Assembly (NCBI RefSeq): GCF_030372275.1
Contig: NZ_JAUDDJ010000002.1
Length of the DNA stretch: 64,000 bases
Source: Lawsonibacter sp900766145
Lineage (GTDB): Bacteria; Bacillota; Clostridia; Oscillospirales; Oscillospiraceae
Direction: 5' to 3' (one strand)
In this document: piece after piece, positions 43,398-50,302 of the stretch
How the letters are laid out: the number at the start of each line of letters is the position of its first letter
Position numbering within the stretch: the first letter of the stretch is position 1
The notes under the pieces: generated by a model
Told to the model about the DNA's origin: nothing
The model's input: only the letters and a program-made list of their open reading frames with translations
Database searches by the model: none
Position numbers and translations under genes: made by a program

Positions 43398-44582
43398 TTT
43401 GCTCGCTTGCAGGATCTTTTGGTAGTTGGCCCGGTCGGTGTCCCCCTCGGTGCTGATGCACAGCACCCGGGACCTCTCATCCAGCCCCAGGGTCCAGCGC
43501 AGGTCGTGGAGTCCCTCCTCCTGGAGGACGCCCGCCAGGGCTCCTACCCCCGCCGCCCCCGACTCGCCGGAGACGATGGCAGGGTCTCCCCCTCTGGGGC
43601 GGCCCAGCAGCCGCATCCCAAGGGCGGCATAGTCGTCGGAGCAGGACAGGAAGGCATCCGCACAGGGGCCTAGGATGTCCCAGGCCAGGGTGCAGGGCTC
43701 CCCGCAGCACAACCCCGCCATCATGCTGTTCATCTCCCCCGTCACCGGGTGCAGCTTGCCGTCGGCCGCCCGGGCGGTGCGGTACAGGCAGTCGGCCTGG
43801 TCGGGCTCCACGATGCAGGTAACGGGACAGTCCTTTCCCCACCGGCACAGGGCGCTACCCAGTACCGCCCCAGCAAAGCTGCCCACGCCAGCCTGGAGAA
43901 ACAGGTGGGTGGGAGGCTCCTCCCCTGCCTGGGCCAGCTGCTCAAAGATCTCCCCGGCCAGGGTGGTGTAACCCTCCATGATCCAGGCTGGAATCTGCTC
44001 GTACCCCGGCCAGGCGGTGTCCTGAATCAGCACCCAGCCGTTCTCCTCCCCCTTCCGGGCGGCCAGGCGCACCGCGTCGTCGTAGTTGAGGTCGGTGATC
44101 TCCGCCTGGGCCCCCAGGGCCAGAATATTGTCCAGCCGCTCCTGGGCGCTGCCCTTGGGCAGATAGACCACCGCCCGGCAGCCCAACTCCCGGGCCGCCC
44201 AGGCCACGCCCCGGCCGTGGTTGCCGTCGGTGGCGGTGACAAAGGTGATCTCCCCCAGCTTCTCCCGGGCTTTGGGATCGGTGAGGGCCTGGAAGGTGAA
44301 CTGCTCCCCCTCCAGCCCCAGCTTCTCCCCCATCCACCGGGCAATGGCCCAGCTGCCTCCCAGCCCCTTAAAGGCGTTGAGACCAAAGCGCTGAGACTCG
44401 TCTTTCACCCACAGCTTAGCCACCCCCAGCTCCCGAGCCAAGGCAGGCAGAGCGACCAGAGGCGTGGGGGCATAGCCGGGAATGGTCTGATGAAAGCGCA
44501 TGGCCCGCTGCACCGATTGGGCGTCCGTATGGGACAGGGCGGCGGGCTTGGGCTGGGACTTATGATTGATATAATAGTTCAT
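43395..44582 (-). CDS. dpaL: Diaminopropionate ammonia-lyase
   Basis: A PLP-dependent fold type II lyase of 395 residues that converts 2,3-diaminopropionate to pyruvate and two ammonia. The PLP lysine lies in GLNAFKGLGGSWA, and FVTATDGNHGRGVAWAARE is the typical phosphate/asparagine loop segment. SGESGAAGVGAL in the C-terminal half binds the cofactor phosphate. It stands alone, flanked by terminators, with its own promoter; the lysE exporter lies two genes away. Confidence 0.93.
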   Translation of the reverse strand: MNYYINHKSQPKPAALSHTDAQSVQRAMRFHQTIPGYAPTPLVALPALARELGVAKLWVKDESQRFGLNAFKGLGGSWAIARWMGEKLGLEGEQFTFQALTDPKAREKLGEITFVTATDGNHGRGVAWAARELGCRAVVYLPKGSAQERLDNILALGAQAEITDLNYDDAVRLAARKGEENGWVLIQDTAWPGYEQIPAWIMEGYTTLAGEIFEQLAQAGEEPPTHLFLQAGVGSFAGAVLGSALCRWGKDCPVTCIVEPDQADCLYRTARAADGKLHPVTGEMNSMMAGLCCGEPCTLAWDILGPCADAFLSCSDDYAALGMRLLGRPRGGDPAIVSGESGAAGVGALAGVLQEEGLHDLRWTLGLDERSRVLCISTEGDTDRANYQKILQASK

Positions 44583-44633
44583 AGGCGCTCCTCTACCGCC
44601 CGGCCTGAAATCTCCGGCGGGCGTTTTGGGTTT

Positions 44634-44663
44634 ATTATATCATATCCCCTCCGCCTGTGTCAG
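44634..44663 (-). promoter_or_regulatory. Sigma-A promoter for dpaL
   Basis: On the minus strand: CTGACA (44663-44658), 18 bases, TATAAT (44639-44634). A GC-rich hairpin (about 44597-44624) lies in the leader before the start codon. Confidence 0.72.
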
Positions 44664-44680
44664 CCGCTTCTTCTCCCACA

Positions 44681-44713
44681 AAAGATACCGGCCGCCCCAA
44701 GGGGCGGCCGGTG
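44681..44713 (-). terminator. Terminator of the small Gly/Cys-rich gene
   Basis: ACCGGCCGCCCC-AA-GGGGCGGCCGGT is followed on the minus strand by ATCTTTTG. Confidence 0.82.
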
Positions 44714-44730
44714 CGCATTCCTTATGTGTC

Positions 44731-44874
44731 TCAGCAGCAGCCGCAGCCGTTGTTACCGCCGCAGCCGTTGTTATTGTAGCTGCTCCCATTGCCGCAGCAG
44801 CAGCACAGGATGAGGATGAGTACGATGATCCACAGGCAGCCACCGCCGCCAAAGCCGTTATTACAGCACCCCAT
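44731..44874 (-). CDS. Tiny Gly/Cys/Asn-rich protein with one hydrophobic segment (47 aa)
   Basis: The frame encodes 47 residues: a start MGCCNNGFGGGGC, a hydrophobic run LWIIVLILIL, then CCCCG and a tail of NNNGCGGNNGCGCC. It has 12 cysteines. Similar Cys-rich peptides with one hydrophobic segment are known in sporulating Clostridia (I recall names such as chorion class high-cysteine protein, unverified). GGAGG lies 8 bases before the ATG and a terminator follows the stop, so it is a complete transcription unit. A sigma-K-like promoter lies upstream. The likely role is in spore coat or envelope, by inference. Confidence 0.8.
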   Translation of the reverse strand: MGCCNNGFGGGGCLWIIVLILILCCCCGNGSSYNNNGCGGNNGCGCC

Positions 44875-44929
44875 AATGAGTACCTCCTGAAAATGAAGTT
44901 TTGAGGCGGCTGTGGGCCGCTCTCAGTTT

Positions 44930-44958
44930 CATACTATGTACCTCAGGCAAAAGGGTGC
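44930..44958 (-). promoter_or_regulatory. Sigma-K-like promoter of the 47-aa gene
   Basis: On the minus strand: GCACC (44958-44954), 15 bases, CATAGTATGA (44938-44929). The elements and spacing are identical to those in front of the Cys-rich gene at 56594-57430. Confidence 0.55.
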
Positions 44959-44959
44959 A

Positions 44960-44993
44960 GAAAAAATCCGCCCGGGATTTTCCCGGGCGGATG
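44960..44993 (-). terminator. Terminator of the SLH/FecR-like gene
   Basis: ATCCGCCCGGG-5-CCCGGGCGGAT is followed on the minus strand by TTTTTT. Confidence 0.9.
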
Positions 44994-45004
44994 ACAGGTT
45001 GGAT

Positions 45005-46084
45005 TTAACCGAGGTAACGGTTGCTGAAATTCATCAGGATACCAGCCACCTCGGCACGGCTGGCCGTGTCGGCAGGACGGAGGGTGTTTTCCGCCGAGGG
45101 GGTGATGAGGCCGTTGGCCACCGCCCAGGACACCGCCTCCTTGGCCCAGTCGGCCACCTGGTTATAGTCGGCGTACTGGGTGAGATCGGTCTGGCCAGTG
45201 AGCTCCATCCCCAGCTGGGAGGAGGCAAAGCCGCGCAGCATCACCAGCACCTGCTGGCGGGTAACGCTTTGCTCCGGGGCAAACAGTCCGTCTCCCATGC
45301 CGGCGGTCACGCCCTGAGAGGCGCCCCAGCGAACAAAAGGTTCGTACCAGCTGCCCACAGGCACGTCGTCAAAGGCAGCCGTGGCGCTGTCCATCTGGTC
45401 CTGGGGGGAACCGGCCAGGCGGTAGAGCACCGTAACCAGCATGGCCCGGTCCATGGTAACACCGGGGCCGAAGGTATCCTCGCTCATACCGGAAAACAGG
45501 CCCTTGTTGTAGACAAATTTCACCGACGCCTCATACCAGTCCCAGGAGGCCACGTCCACAAAGGGCAGGTGGGCGGCGGTACTGTCGGTAAAGGTGTAGC
45601 TGCCCTGGATACCCAGGTATAGGATCCCGGAAGTCACCTTCACCTGGGCGGTGGTGTTCTCACCCACCAGGTAGCGGTGCCCCGCCGTCAGACGGGCACC
45701 GGATGCCACCTCCCGGCCTTCGGTCACGTCAACCACCGCGCCGTTGTGGCTCACCTGAGCCGAGCCGGAGATAGTCAGGAATCCCGAGCCGGTAGGCAGG
45801 CCGATCACATCCCCCTGGGTGAAGGTACGGCTGCTCAGGCTATCGCTGTAGAGGCCGCTCTGTCCATCCTCCCCCTGGAGCTTGGCCACCGCCTCATCGT
45901 AGGTCTCCTGAAGAGGCTTTGTCGCCGTCTGCTCCAGCTGGGTCTGGGCGGAGGGCAGGAAGGTATTGTTCAAATAGCTGAGAGAGACCAAGCTGTCTCC
46001 CCCACTCAGGGCCAGGGCGCCCCCGGCCAGTGCCGCGGTCAGGGCCACAGCCCCCACCACGACAAGGATCTTTTTGTGCTTCAT
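45005..46084 (-). CDS. SLH-domain surface protein with FecR-like region
   Basis: A protein of 359 residues. An N-terminal membrane anchor/signal (ILVVVGAVALTAALAGGALAL) is followed by a middle region (about 85-165) with FecR-like features (GDVIGLPTGSGFLTISGSA, GARLTAGHRYLVGE). Three SLH repeats follow: FVDVASWDWYEASVKFVYNKG, FDDVPVGSWYEPFVRWGASQG (landmarks only) and a last one ending PADTASRAEVAGILMNF. It probably sits on the cell wall. The ATG overlaps the rex stop (ATGA) and AAAGGA precedes it, so rex and this gene are cotranscribed. Confidence 0.87.
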   Translation of the reverse strand: MKHKKILVVVGAVALTAALAGGALALSGGDSLVSLSYLNNTFLPSAQTQLEQTATKPLQETYDEAVAKLQGEDGQSGLYSDSLSSRTFTQGDVIGLPTGSGFLTISGSAQVSHNGAVVDVTEGREVASGARLTAGHRYLVGENTTAQVKVTSGILYLGIQGSYTFTDSTAAHLPFVDVASWDWYEASVKFVYNKGLFSGMSEDTFGPGVTMDRAMLVTVLYRLAGSPQDQMDSATAAFDDVPVGSWYEPFVRWGASQGVTAGMGDGLFAPEQSVTRQQVLVMLRGFASSQLGMELTGQTDLTQYADYNQVADWAKEAVSWAVANGLITPSAENTLRPADTASRAEVAGILMNFSNRYLG

Positions 46085-46752
46085 GTCTTGTCCTTTCCAT
46101 CCTCCTGCTCCTGACCGTCCTCCCGCTGGGAGATCATATAGTTCAGAGCAAGCAGGCTGTCGGAAAAATGTACGCTCTCTACCACTACGTCCTCGCCGGG
46201 GAAGGCGATCTCGCAGTTGGTGAAGTTCCAAATGCCGTGGACCCCCGCAGCCACCAGCCGCTCCCCCATGGTCTGGGCGGCGGACTTGGGCACGGTGAGC
46301 AGGCCCACACTCACCGGATTCTCCTTCAAAAACTCCTCCAAGGTGTCGGCATGGTAGACGGGCACCCCGGCAATCTGAGTGCCTACCGTCCGCTCCTGCA
46401 CGTCAAAGGCGGCCAGTAGCTGGAATCCGTTGTTTGAGAATTTAAAATTTTCAATGAGGGCCCGGCCCAAGTTACCTGCCCCCAGCACCACAATGGTATG
46501 ACCTCGGTTGATGCCCAGGATCTCCCCAATCTGCTCCTTCAGGCTGTCCACCTTATATCCGTAGCCCTGCTGGCCAAACCCGCCGAAACAGAACAAATCC
46601 TGACGGATTTGGGAGGCGGTTAGCCCCATGGACTTTCCCAATGCGCTGGACGAGATCCGGATCACACCCTTGCGCTGCAGCTCAGAGAGCTGGCGGTAAT
46701 ACCGGGGCAGACGCCGGATCACCGCGGTGGAAACTCTGGTGTTGCGTTTCAT
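46081..46752 (-). CDS. rex: Redox-sensing transcriptional repressor Rex
   Basis: A repressor of 223 residues that senses the NADH/NAD+ ratio and controls fermentation genes. The N-terminal winged helix (VIRRLPRYYRQLSELQRKGV, SSSALGKSMGLTASQIRQD) leads to a Rossmann domain with VVLGAGNLGRALIENF, then the domain-swap C-terminal helix (NYMISQREDG). The C-terminus has an extra acidic tail of about 12 residues. It is followed by an SLH protein through an ATGA overlap. Confidence 0.96.
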   Translation of the reverse strand: MKRNTRVSTAVIRRLPRYYRQLSELQRKGVIRISSSALGKSMGLTASQIRQDLFCFGGFGQQGYGYKVDSLKEQIGEILGINRGHTIVVLGAGNLGRALIENFKFSNNGFQLLAAFDVQERTVGTQIAGVPVYHADTLEEFLKENPVSVGLLTVPKSAAQTMGERLVAAGVHGIWNFTNCEIAFPGEDVVVESVHFSDSLLALNYMISQREDGQEQEDGKDKT

Positions 46753-46784
46753 AGTCCCGCTCCAATACTGAAAATATCGTTTAC

Positions 46785-46813
46785 AGTTTACCCCATCCCT
46801 CTTTTTCTGTCAA
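46785..46813 (-). promoter_or_regulatory. Sigma-A promoter for rex
   Basis: On the minus strand: TTGACA (46813-46808), 17 bases, TAAACT (46790-46785), about 33 bases before the rex ATG. No Rex operator (TTGTGA-N6-TCACAA type) was found here. Confidence 0.72.
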
Positions 46814-46853
46814 ACCATTTTCCCCACCCCGCCTTGGAAATTCCTGCGCCCTC

Positions 46854-47567
46854 TCACATCAGGCGCAGCATCTCCTTCTTCAGACGCTGGATGATCCGCT
46901 TCTCCAGCCGGGAGATGTAGGACTGGGAGATGCCCATTTGGTCGGCCACTTCCTTCTGAGTCTGCTCCTCTCCGCCCCCCAGGCCGAAGCGCAGGGTAAT
47001 GATGGTCCGCTCCCGCTCGTCCAGCTTTTCCAGAGCCTGGCGGAGAAGCTGGCGGTCCACATCCGCCTCGATGGGCCGCATGACCAGATCTCCGTCGGTG
47101 CCCAAAATATCGGAGAGAAGCAGCTCGTTGCCGTCCCAGTCGGTGTTCAGGGGTTCGTCAAAGGAGAGCTCCGTCTTCTGGCTGGAGGTTTTGCGCAGAT
47201 ACATAAGGATCTCATTTTCGATGCACCGGGAGGCATAGGTGGCCAGCTTGATGCTCCGGGCGGGCTGGTAGGTACCCACCGCCTTAATAAGGCCGATGGT
47301 CCCGATGGAGATGAGGTCCTCAATGTTGATGCCTGTATTTTCAAACCGCCGGGCAATATAGACCACCAGGCGCAGGTTGTGCTCAATGAGGGTCTGCCGG
47401 GCCCGCTGGTCCCCCTGCTGGAGCCGCTCCATCAATTCTCCCTCCTCCTCCCGGCTCAGAGGGGTGGGCAGGGTGTCGCTGCCCCCGATGTACATGATCT
47501 TCCCCGGCGACCACAGCCCCAATCGCTCCAACAGGGCCAGAATCCGCTCTTTCCAACTGTTGCTCAT
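46854..47567 (-). CDS. sigE: Sporulation sigma factor sigma-E
   Basis: The early mother-cell sigma factor, 237 residues. A short N-terminal pro-like segment (SNSWKERILALLERLG) is followed by region 2 (TLIEHNLRLVVYIARRFENT, ASRCIENEILMYLR) and region 4 HTH (TQKEVADQMGISQSYISRLE). It is made as pro-sigma-E and activated by SpoIIGA, encoded just upstream. The ATG at 47567 is preceded by AAAGGA at 9 bases and lies 14 bases after the spoIIGA stop; two upstream in-frame ATGs are possible. Confidence 0.95.
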   Translation of the reverse strand: MSNSWKERILALLERLGLWSPGKIMYIGGSDTLPTPLSREEEGELMERLQQGDQRARQTLIEHNLRLVVYIARRFENTGINIEDLISIGTIGLIKAVGTYQPARSIKLATYASRCIENEILMYLRKTSSQKTELSFDEPLNTDWDGNELLLSDILGTDGDLVMRPIEADVDRQLLRQALEKLDERERTIITLRFGLGGGEEQTQKEVADQMGISQSYISRLEKRIIQRLKKEMLRLM

Positions 47568-47581
47568 ATCCATCCATCCTT

Positions 47582-48436
47582 TCAGCATTCCCCTAGCAGG
47601 GCCCCGTAGCCGCCCCCGTCGGACACCGGGTTGGGGGACAGGGCCACCACCATGGCCCCCCGGTTCTCTCCGTTTACCACCGCCCGGTCTACCCGCACCG
47701 CCAGCAGCAGTCCCCGGTCTACCCCCACCGAGCGGTAGGGCAGCAGGCGGAAGTGCCCTCCCGCTCCGGTCAGCCGCTCCATGGCCCCCGCCGGGTCCTG
47801 CAATTCCTGGGTACTGGGACGCTGGGACGGTTCAAACAGAGGTAGCAGCCGCTCCCCCTCCGCCACCATCACCCCCTGGCCGGTCACCGGGTCGGTCAGG
47901 GTGTTTCCCGTGTCGGTGAGGGCGGTGAGTTCCACCGCCCGCTCCCCCAGTTCCAGGCGCACCGCTTTCAGTTCTCCTGTAAAGCTAGTATGCCTTACAG
48001 CTTTTTGGAGCAGCAGAGACAACGCCACATAGCACCCCGCCGCCGACAGCAGCACGATCTTCAAATCCATCCCCGAGTAGATGACTCCCCGATTCAAGCT
48101 CAGGCCCTGTCCTCCCAGCATAGAGATGGCCAACACTCCTCCGGCAAAGGCGCAGGACAGGGCAAAAAAAATCAGCACCTGCCGCCCCAGCCGTCGGCTG
48201 CCCCAAAAGGCGGCCAGCACCATCAGCACCGCCGCGGCGAACCGGCAGGCGGGCCGCTCCAGAAAACCCAGTCCCGGCAGGAAAATGGCCACCGTGTAGC
48301 CGCCTCCCAGCACTGCTCCCAGGGCAAAGCGCAGACGCTTCAAGGGCTCCCCGGCCAGCCGGGCGGCGCACAGCAGCAGCAGGTAGTCCACCAGGGCGTT
48401 GAGCAGAAACAGGGTGTCCACATAGATGACGGTCAT
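47582..48436 (-). CDS. spoIIGA: Sigma-E processing peptidase SpoIIGA
   Basis: A membrane aspartic protease of 284 residues that cleaves pro-sigma-E after a signal from the forespore. Five N-terminal hydrophobic segments (about residues 1-150) precede a cytoplasmic protease domain with the catalytic Asp in TALTDTGNTLTDPVTG. The start MTVIYVDTLFLLN is typical and has AGGAGAAGG upstream. It forms the classical spoIIGA-sigE pair; sigG, often next door, is not present. Confidence 0.94.
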   Translation of the reverse strand: MTVIYVDTLFLLNALVDYLLLLCAARLAGEPLKRLRFALGAVLGGGYTVAIFLPGLGFLERPACRFAAAVLMVLAAFWGSRRLGRQVLIFFALSCAFAGGVLAISMLGGQGLSLNRGVIYSGMDLKIVLLSAAGCYVALSLLLQKAVRHTSFTGELKAVRLELGERAVELTALTDTGNTLTDPVTGQGVMVAEGERLLPLFEPSQRPSTQELQDPAGAMERLTGAGGHFRLLPYRSVGVDRGLLLAVRVDRAVVNGENRGAMVVALSPNPVSDGGGYGALLGEC

Positions 48437-48474
48437 GACCTTCTCCTCCTCTCCCCTGCTTGTCAACACCGTCC

Positions 48475-48509
48475 ATTATAGTGTCTCTCCCCAACGAAAG
48501 CCGTCACAA
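48475..48509 (-). promoter_or_regulatory. Candidate long-spacer promoter for spoIIGA-sigE
   Basis: On the minus strand: perfect -10 TATAAT (48480-48475), about 38 bases before the ATG. No -35 fits at 17 bases, but TTGTGA lies 23 bases upstream (48509-48504). The Bacillus subtilis spoIIG promoter, activated by Spo0A, is known for a 22-bp spacer. No clear Spo0A box (TGTCGAA) was found. Confidence 0.4.
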
Positions 48510-48544
48510 CCCGGTGTCGCCCAGGTGAGAATTTTCGGCTCCTG

Positions 48545-48601
48545 TTGACAATATCGAGGAGCGATATTATAATATCATTAGACGATATCGAAACGCGATA
48601 T
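48545..48601 (+). promoter_or_regulatory. Perfect consensus promoter with three tandem PadR-type operators
   Basis: TTGACA (48545-48550), 17 bases, TATAAT (48568-48573). The spacer itself is the palindrome ATATCG-AGGAG-CGATAT (48551-48567). Two more copies follow: ATATCA-TTAGA-CGATAT (48572-48588) and ATATCG-AAACG-CGATAT (48585-48601), all with a 5-base centre. The third ends just before the AGGAGG of the PadR gene. Autorepression is the obvious reading. Confidence 0.82.
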
Positions 48602-48615
48602 TAGGAGGTGACGCC

Positions 48616-48924
48616 ATGGGAGGCAAGAGCCGTGGCCCGCTCACCGAGCCTATGTTTTACGTTCTCATGGCCTTTCTCCACGGCGAGATGTGCGGCATCG
48701 ATGTAGCCGCTTTCGTGGAAAAAAAGACCCGGGGACGGGTAAAGCTGGGCCCTGGTACTCTATACACCCTGCTGAATAAATTTCAGGACGAAAAACTTAT
48801 TGAGGAGACCGAAGTGGAGGGACGCAAGCGCACCTACCGCCTTACCTCCAAGGGCCGGGAGGCCTATGAGGAGGAGCTGGAACGGCTGCGTGCCTGTCTT
48901 CGGGATGCGGAGGAAGAAGCATAA
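48616..48924 (+). CDS. PadR-family transcriptional regulator
   Basis: A winged-helix regulator of 102 residues with typical PadR architecture: PLTEPMFYVLMAFLHGEMCG at the N-terminus, then the recognition and wing segments (GRVKLGPGTLYTLLNKFQDE, VEGRKRTYRLTSKGREAYEE) and a short C-terminal dimerisation helix. AGGAGG precedes the ATG. It heads an operon with two DUF2812 membrane proteins and should repress it through the three palindromes in its promoter. Confidence 0.95.
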   Translation: MGGKSRGPLTEPMFYVLMAFLHGEMCGIDVAAFVEKKTRGRVKLGPGTLYTLLNKFQDEKLIEETEVEGRKRTYRLTSKGREAYEEELERLRACLRDAEEEA

Positions 48925-48984
48925 TAATCGGATCGGCCCAGTTTGTTTCCATGCTGGAACGCCTTTAAAAAGGAGAGCTATCAC

Positions 48985-50277
48985 ATGAAGCGCGAGGAAA
49001 AACGGGTAAAAAAGCTTGTTCCCTATGGCCTGTGGGATTTTACCGGCCTGCAAACCTGGCTCAACGAGCAGGCCCAGGCGGGCTACGCCCTGGTGAAGTG
49101 GCCGGGATGGAGCTTTATCGGCATTGCTTATTTTAAAAAGGCCCCATCCGCTGTCCACGCCCGCTATCGTCTGGACCCCATGCAAGAGCGGCTTGGAGTG
49201 GTGGAACTGAAAAAGCGGGAGGAAGGATACCAGGCGCTGGGATGGAACTATGTAGGTCAGATCAACCAGCTCTACGCCATCTACCGCTGTGATGATCCGG
49301 AGGCTCCGGAGCTCTATAATGACGCGGACAGTCTGTGCTGGGCCATGAAGAAGCAGGTGCGCTGGGCATGGATCAGCCTGCCTATCCTGCTGGTTTGGGC
49401 CGCTGTGCTGTTTTGGGACGAGTGGCCTCAGCTGCTCAACGGACCCATGGAATTTGTTATGCGCCTGATCCTCCATTCCGATGTGCTCATCCCCATCTAT
49501 GCCACTATGCTGACCCTTGTCCTTAATGTAATCATCCAGGGATGGCGTACCTCCCGGGGTATTCGCCGGGTCCAGGCCAGTTTTCGCCGGGGAGAATGGC
49601 CCCCTGCGGGTTCCCGCCGCTATCCCGAGCTCTGCCATAATCTGATCTCTCTCTTTTCGTTGGCCGCGTTTGTCCTGTTTGCGATTTTTCTTATCCTGTC
49701 CGGTGCGCAGCGTACCCAGTATCTCTCCGGTCCGGAGGAGTGGGACTTTCCCCACGTCACCTTGCAAGAGGTGCTTCCCGCTGGAGCCGCTCTGCGGGAA
49801 TACGGGCCTGCGGAACTGCTGCGCAACGACACCTTTGACCACTCCCTGCTAGCCCCCCAGCAGTATGATGTAGCCCAGGGCGGCATGGTGCGGGTAAACG
49901 ACGGGCCGAAGCAGGATACCCGGCTCTACCAGGAGTCGGTTCAGCCCCTCTCTCCCTCCCTGGCCCAGGCGGTGTACCGTGGCCGGGTGGCAGCTCGACA
50001 TAATGCTCTGGAACAATTCCGCAAGATTTGTAATGCAGATGCCTCCACATCTAACCCGGATGGGTTAAACGTTGCTGACTTCACGCAGGAAGAAGCGCTG
50101 TCCGTCCCCGGCCTGAACGGTCTGACCCGCTTTACCTACCGGAATCCGGACCAAACTGCTGCCAACACCGTTTACATCGGCTGGGCGGATAATCGGGTGT
50201 TTGTCCTCAACTGCTCCGGCGCGGTGGACAGTAAGGCCGCTCTGGAGCTGCTGGTTCAGCGTCTGGCGCAGGATTGA
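48985..50277 (+). CDS. DUF2812 membrane protein (first of two)
   Basis: A protein of 430 residues. The N-terminal DUF2812 domain (about 10-115) has LQTWLNEQAQAGYALVKWPG, YRLDP and LGWNYVGQINQLYAIYR. Transmembrane helices lie at about 130-148, 163-190 and 225-247, followed by an extracytoplasmic C-terminal domain of about 180 residues. DUF2812 proteins commonly follow PadR regulators in Firmicutes; the function is unknown, possibly envelope-stress or peptide sensing. AAGGAG precedes the ATG. Confidence 0.87.
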   Translation: MKREEKRVKKLVPYGLWDFTGLQTWLNEQAQAGYALVKWPGWSFIGIAYFKKAPSAVHARYRLDPMQERLGVVELKKREEGYQALGWNYVGQINQLYAIYRCDDPEAPELYNDADSLCWAMKKQVRWAWISLPILLVWAAVLFWDEWPQLLNGPMEFVMRLILHSDVLIPIYATMLTLVLNVIIQGWRTSRGIRRVQASFRRGEWPPAGSRRYPELCHNLISLFSLAAFVLFAIFLILSGAQRTQYLSGPEEWDFPHVTLQEVLPAGAALREYGPAELLRNDTFDHSLLAPQQYDVAQGGMVRVNDGPKQDTRLYQESVQPLSPSLAQAVYRGRVAARHNALEQFRKICNADASTSNPDGLNVADFTQEEALSVPGLNGLTRFTYRNPDQTAANTVYIGWADNRVFVLNCSGAVDSKAALELLVQRLAQD

Positions 50278-50302
50278 CTCCTTGCGAAACGGAGGAATTT
50301 TA

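Noticed and set aside
44626..44904. Plus-strand Ala-rich frame over the small Cys-rich gene
   Set aside because: Its Ala run is the complement of Cys/Gly codons in the minus-strand gene, which has a ribosome site, promoter and terminator.
46753..46853. Rex operator search in front of rex and nearby metabolic genes
   Set aside because: No TTGTGA-N6-TCACAA-like site was found upstream of rex, pckA or the aldehyde dehydrogenase.
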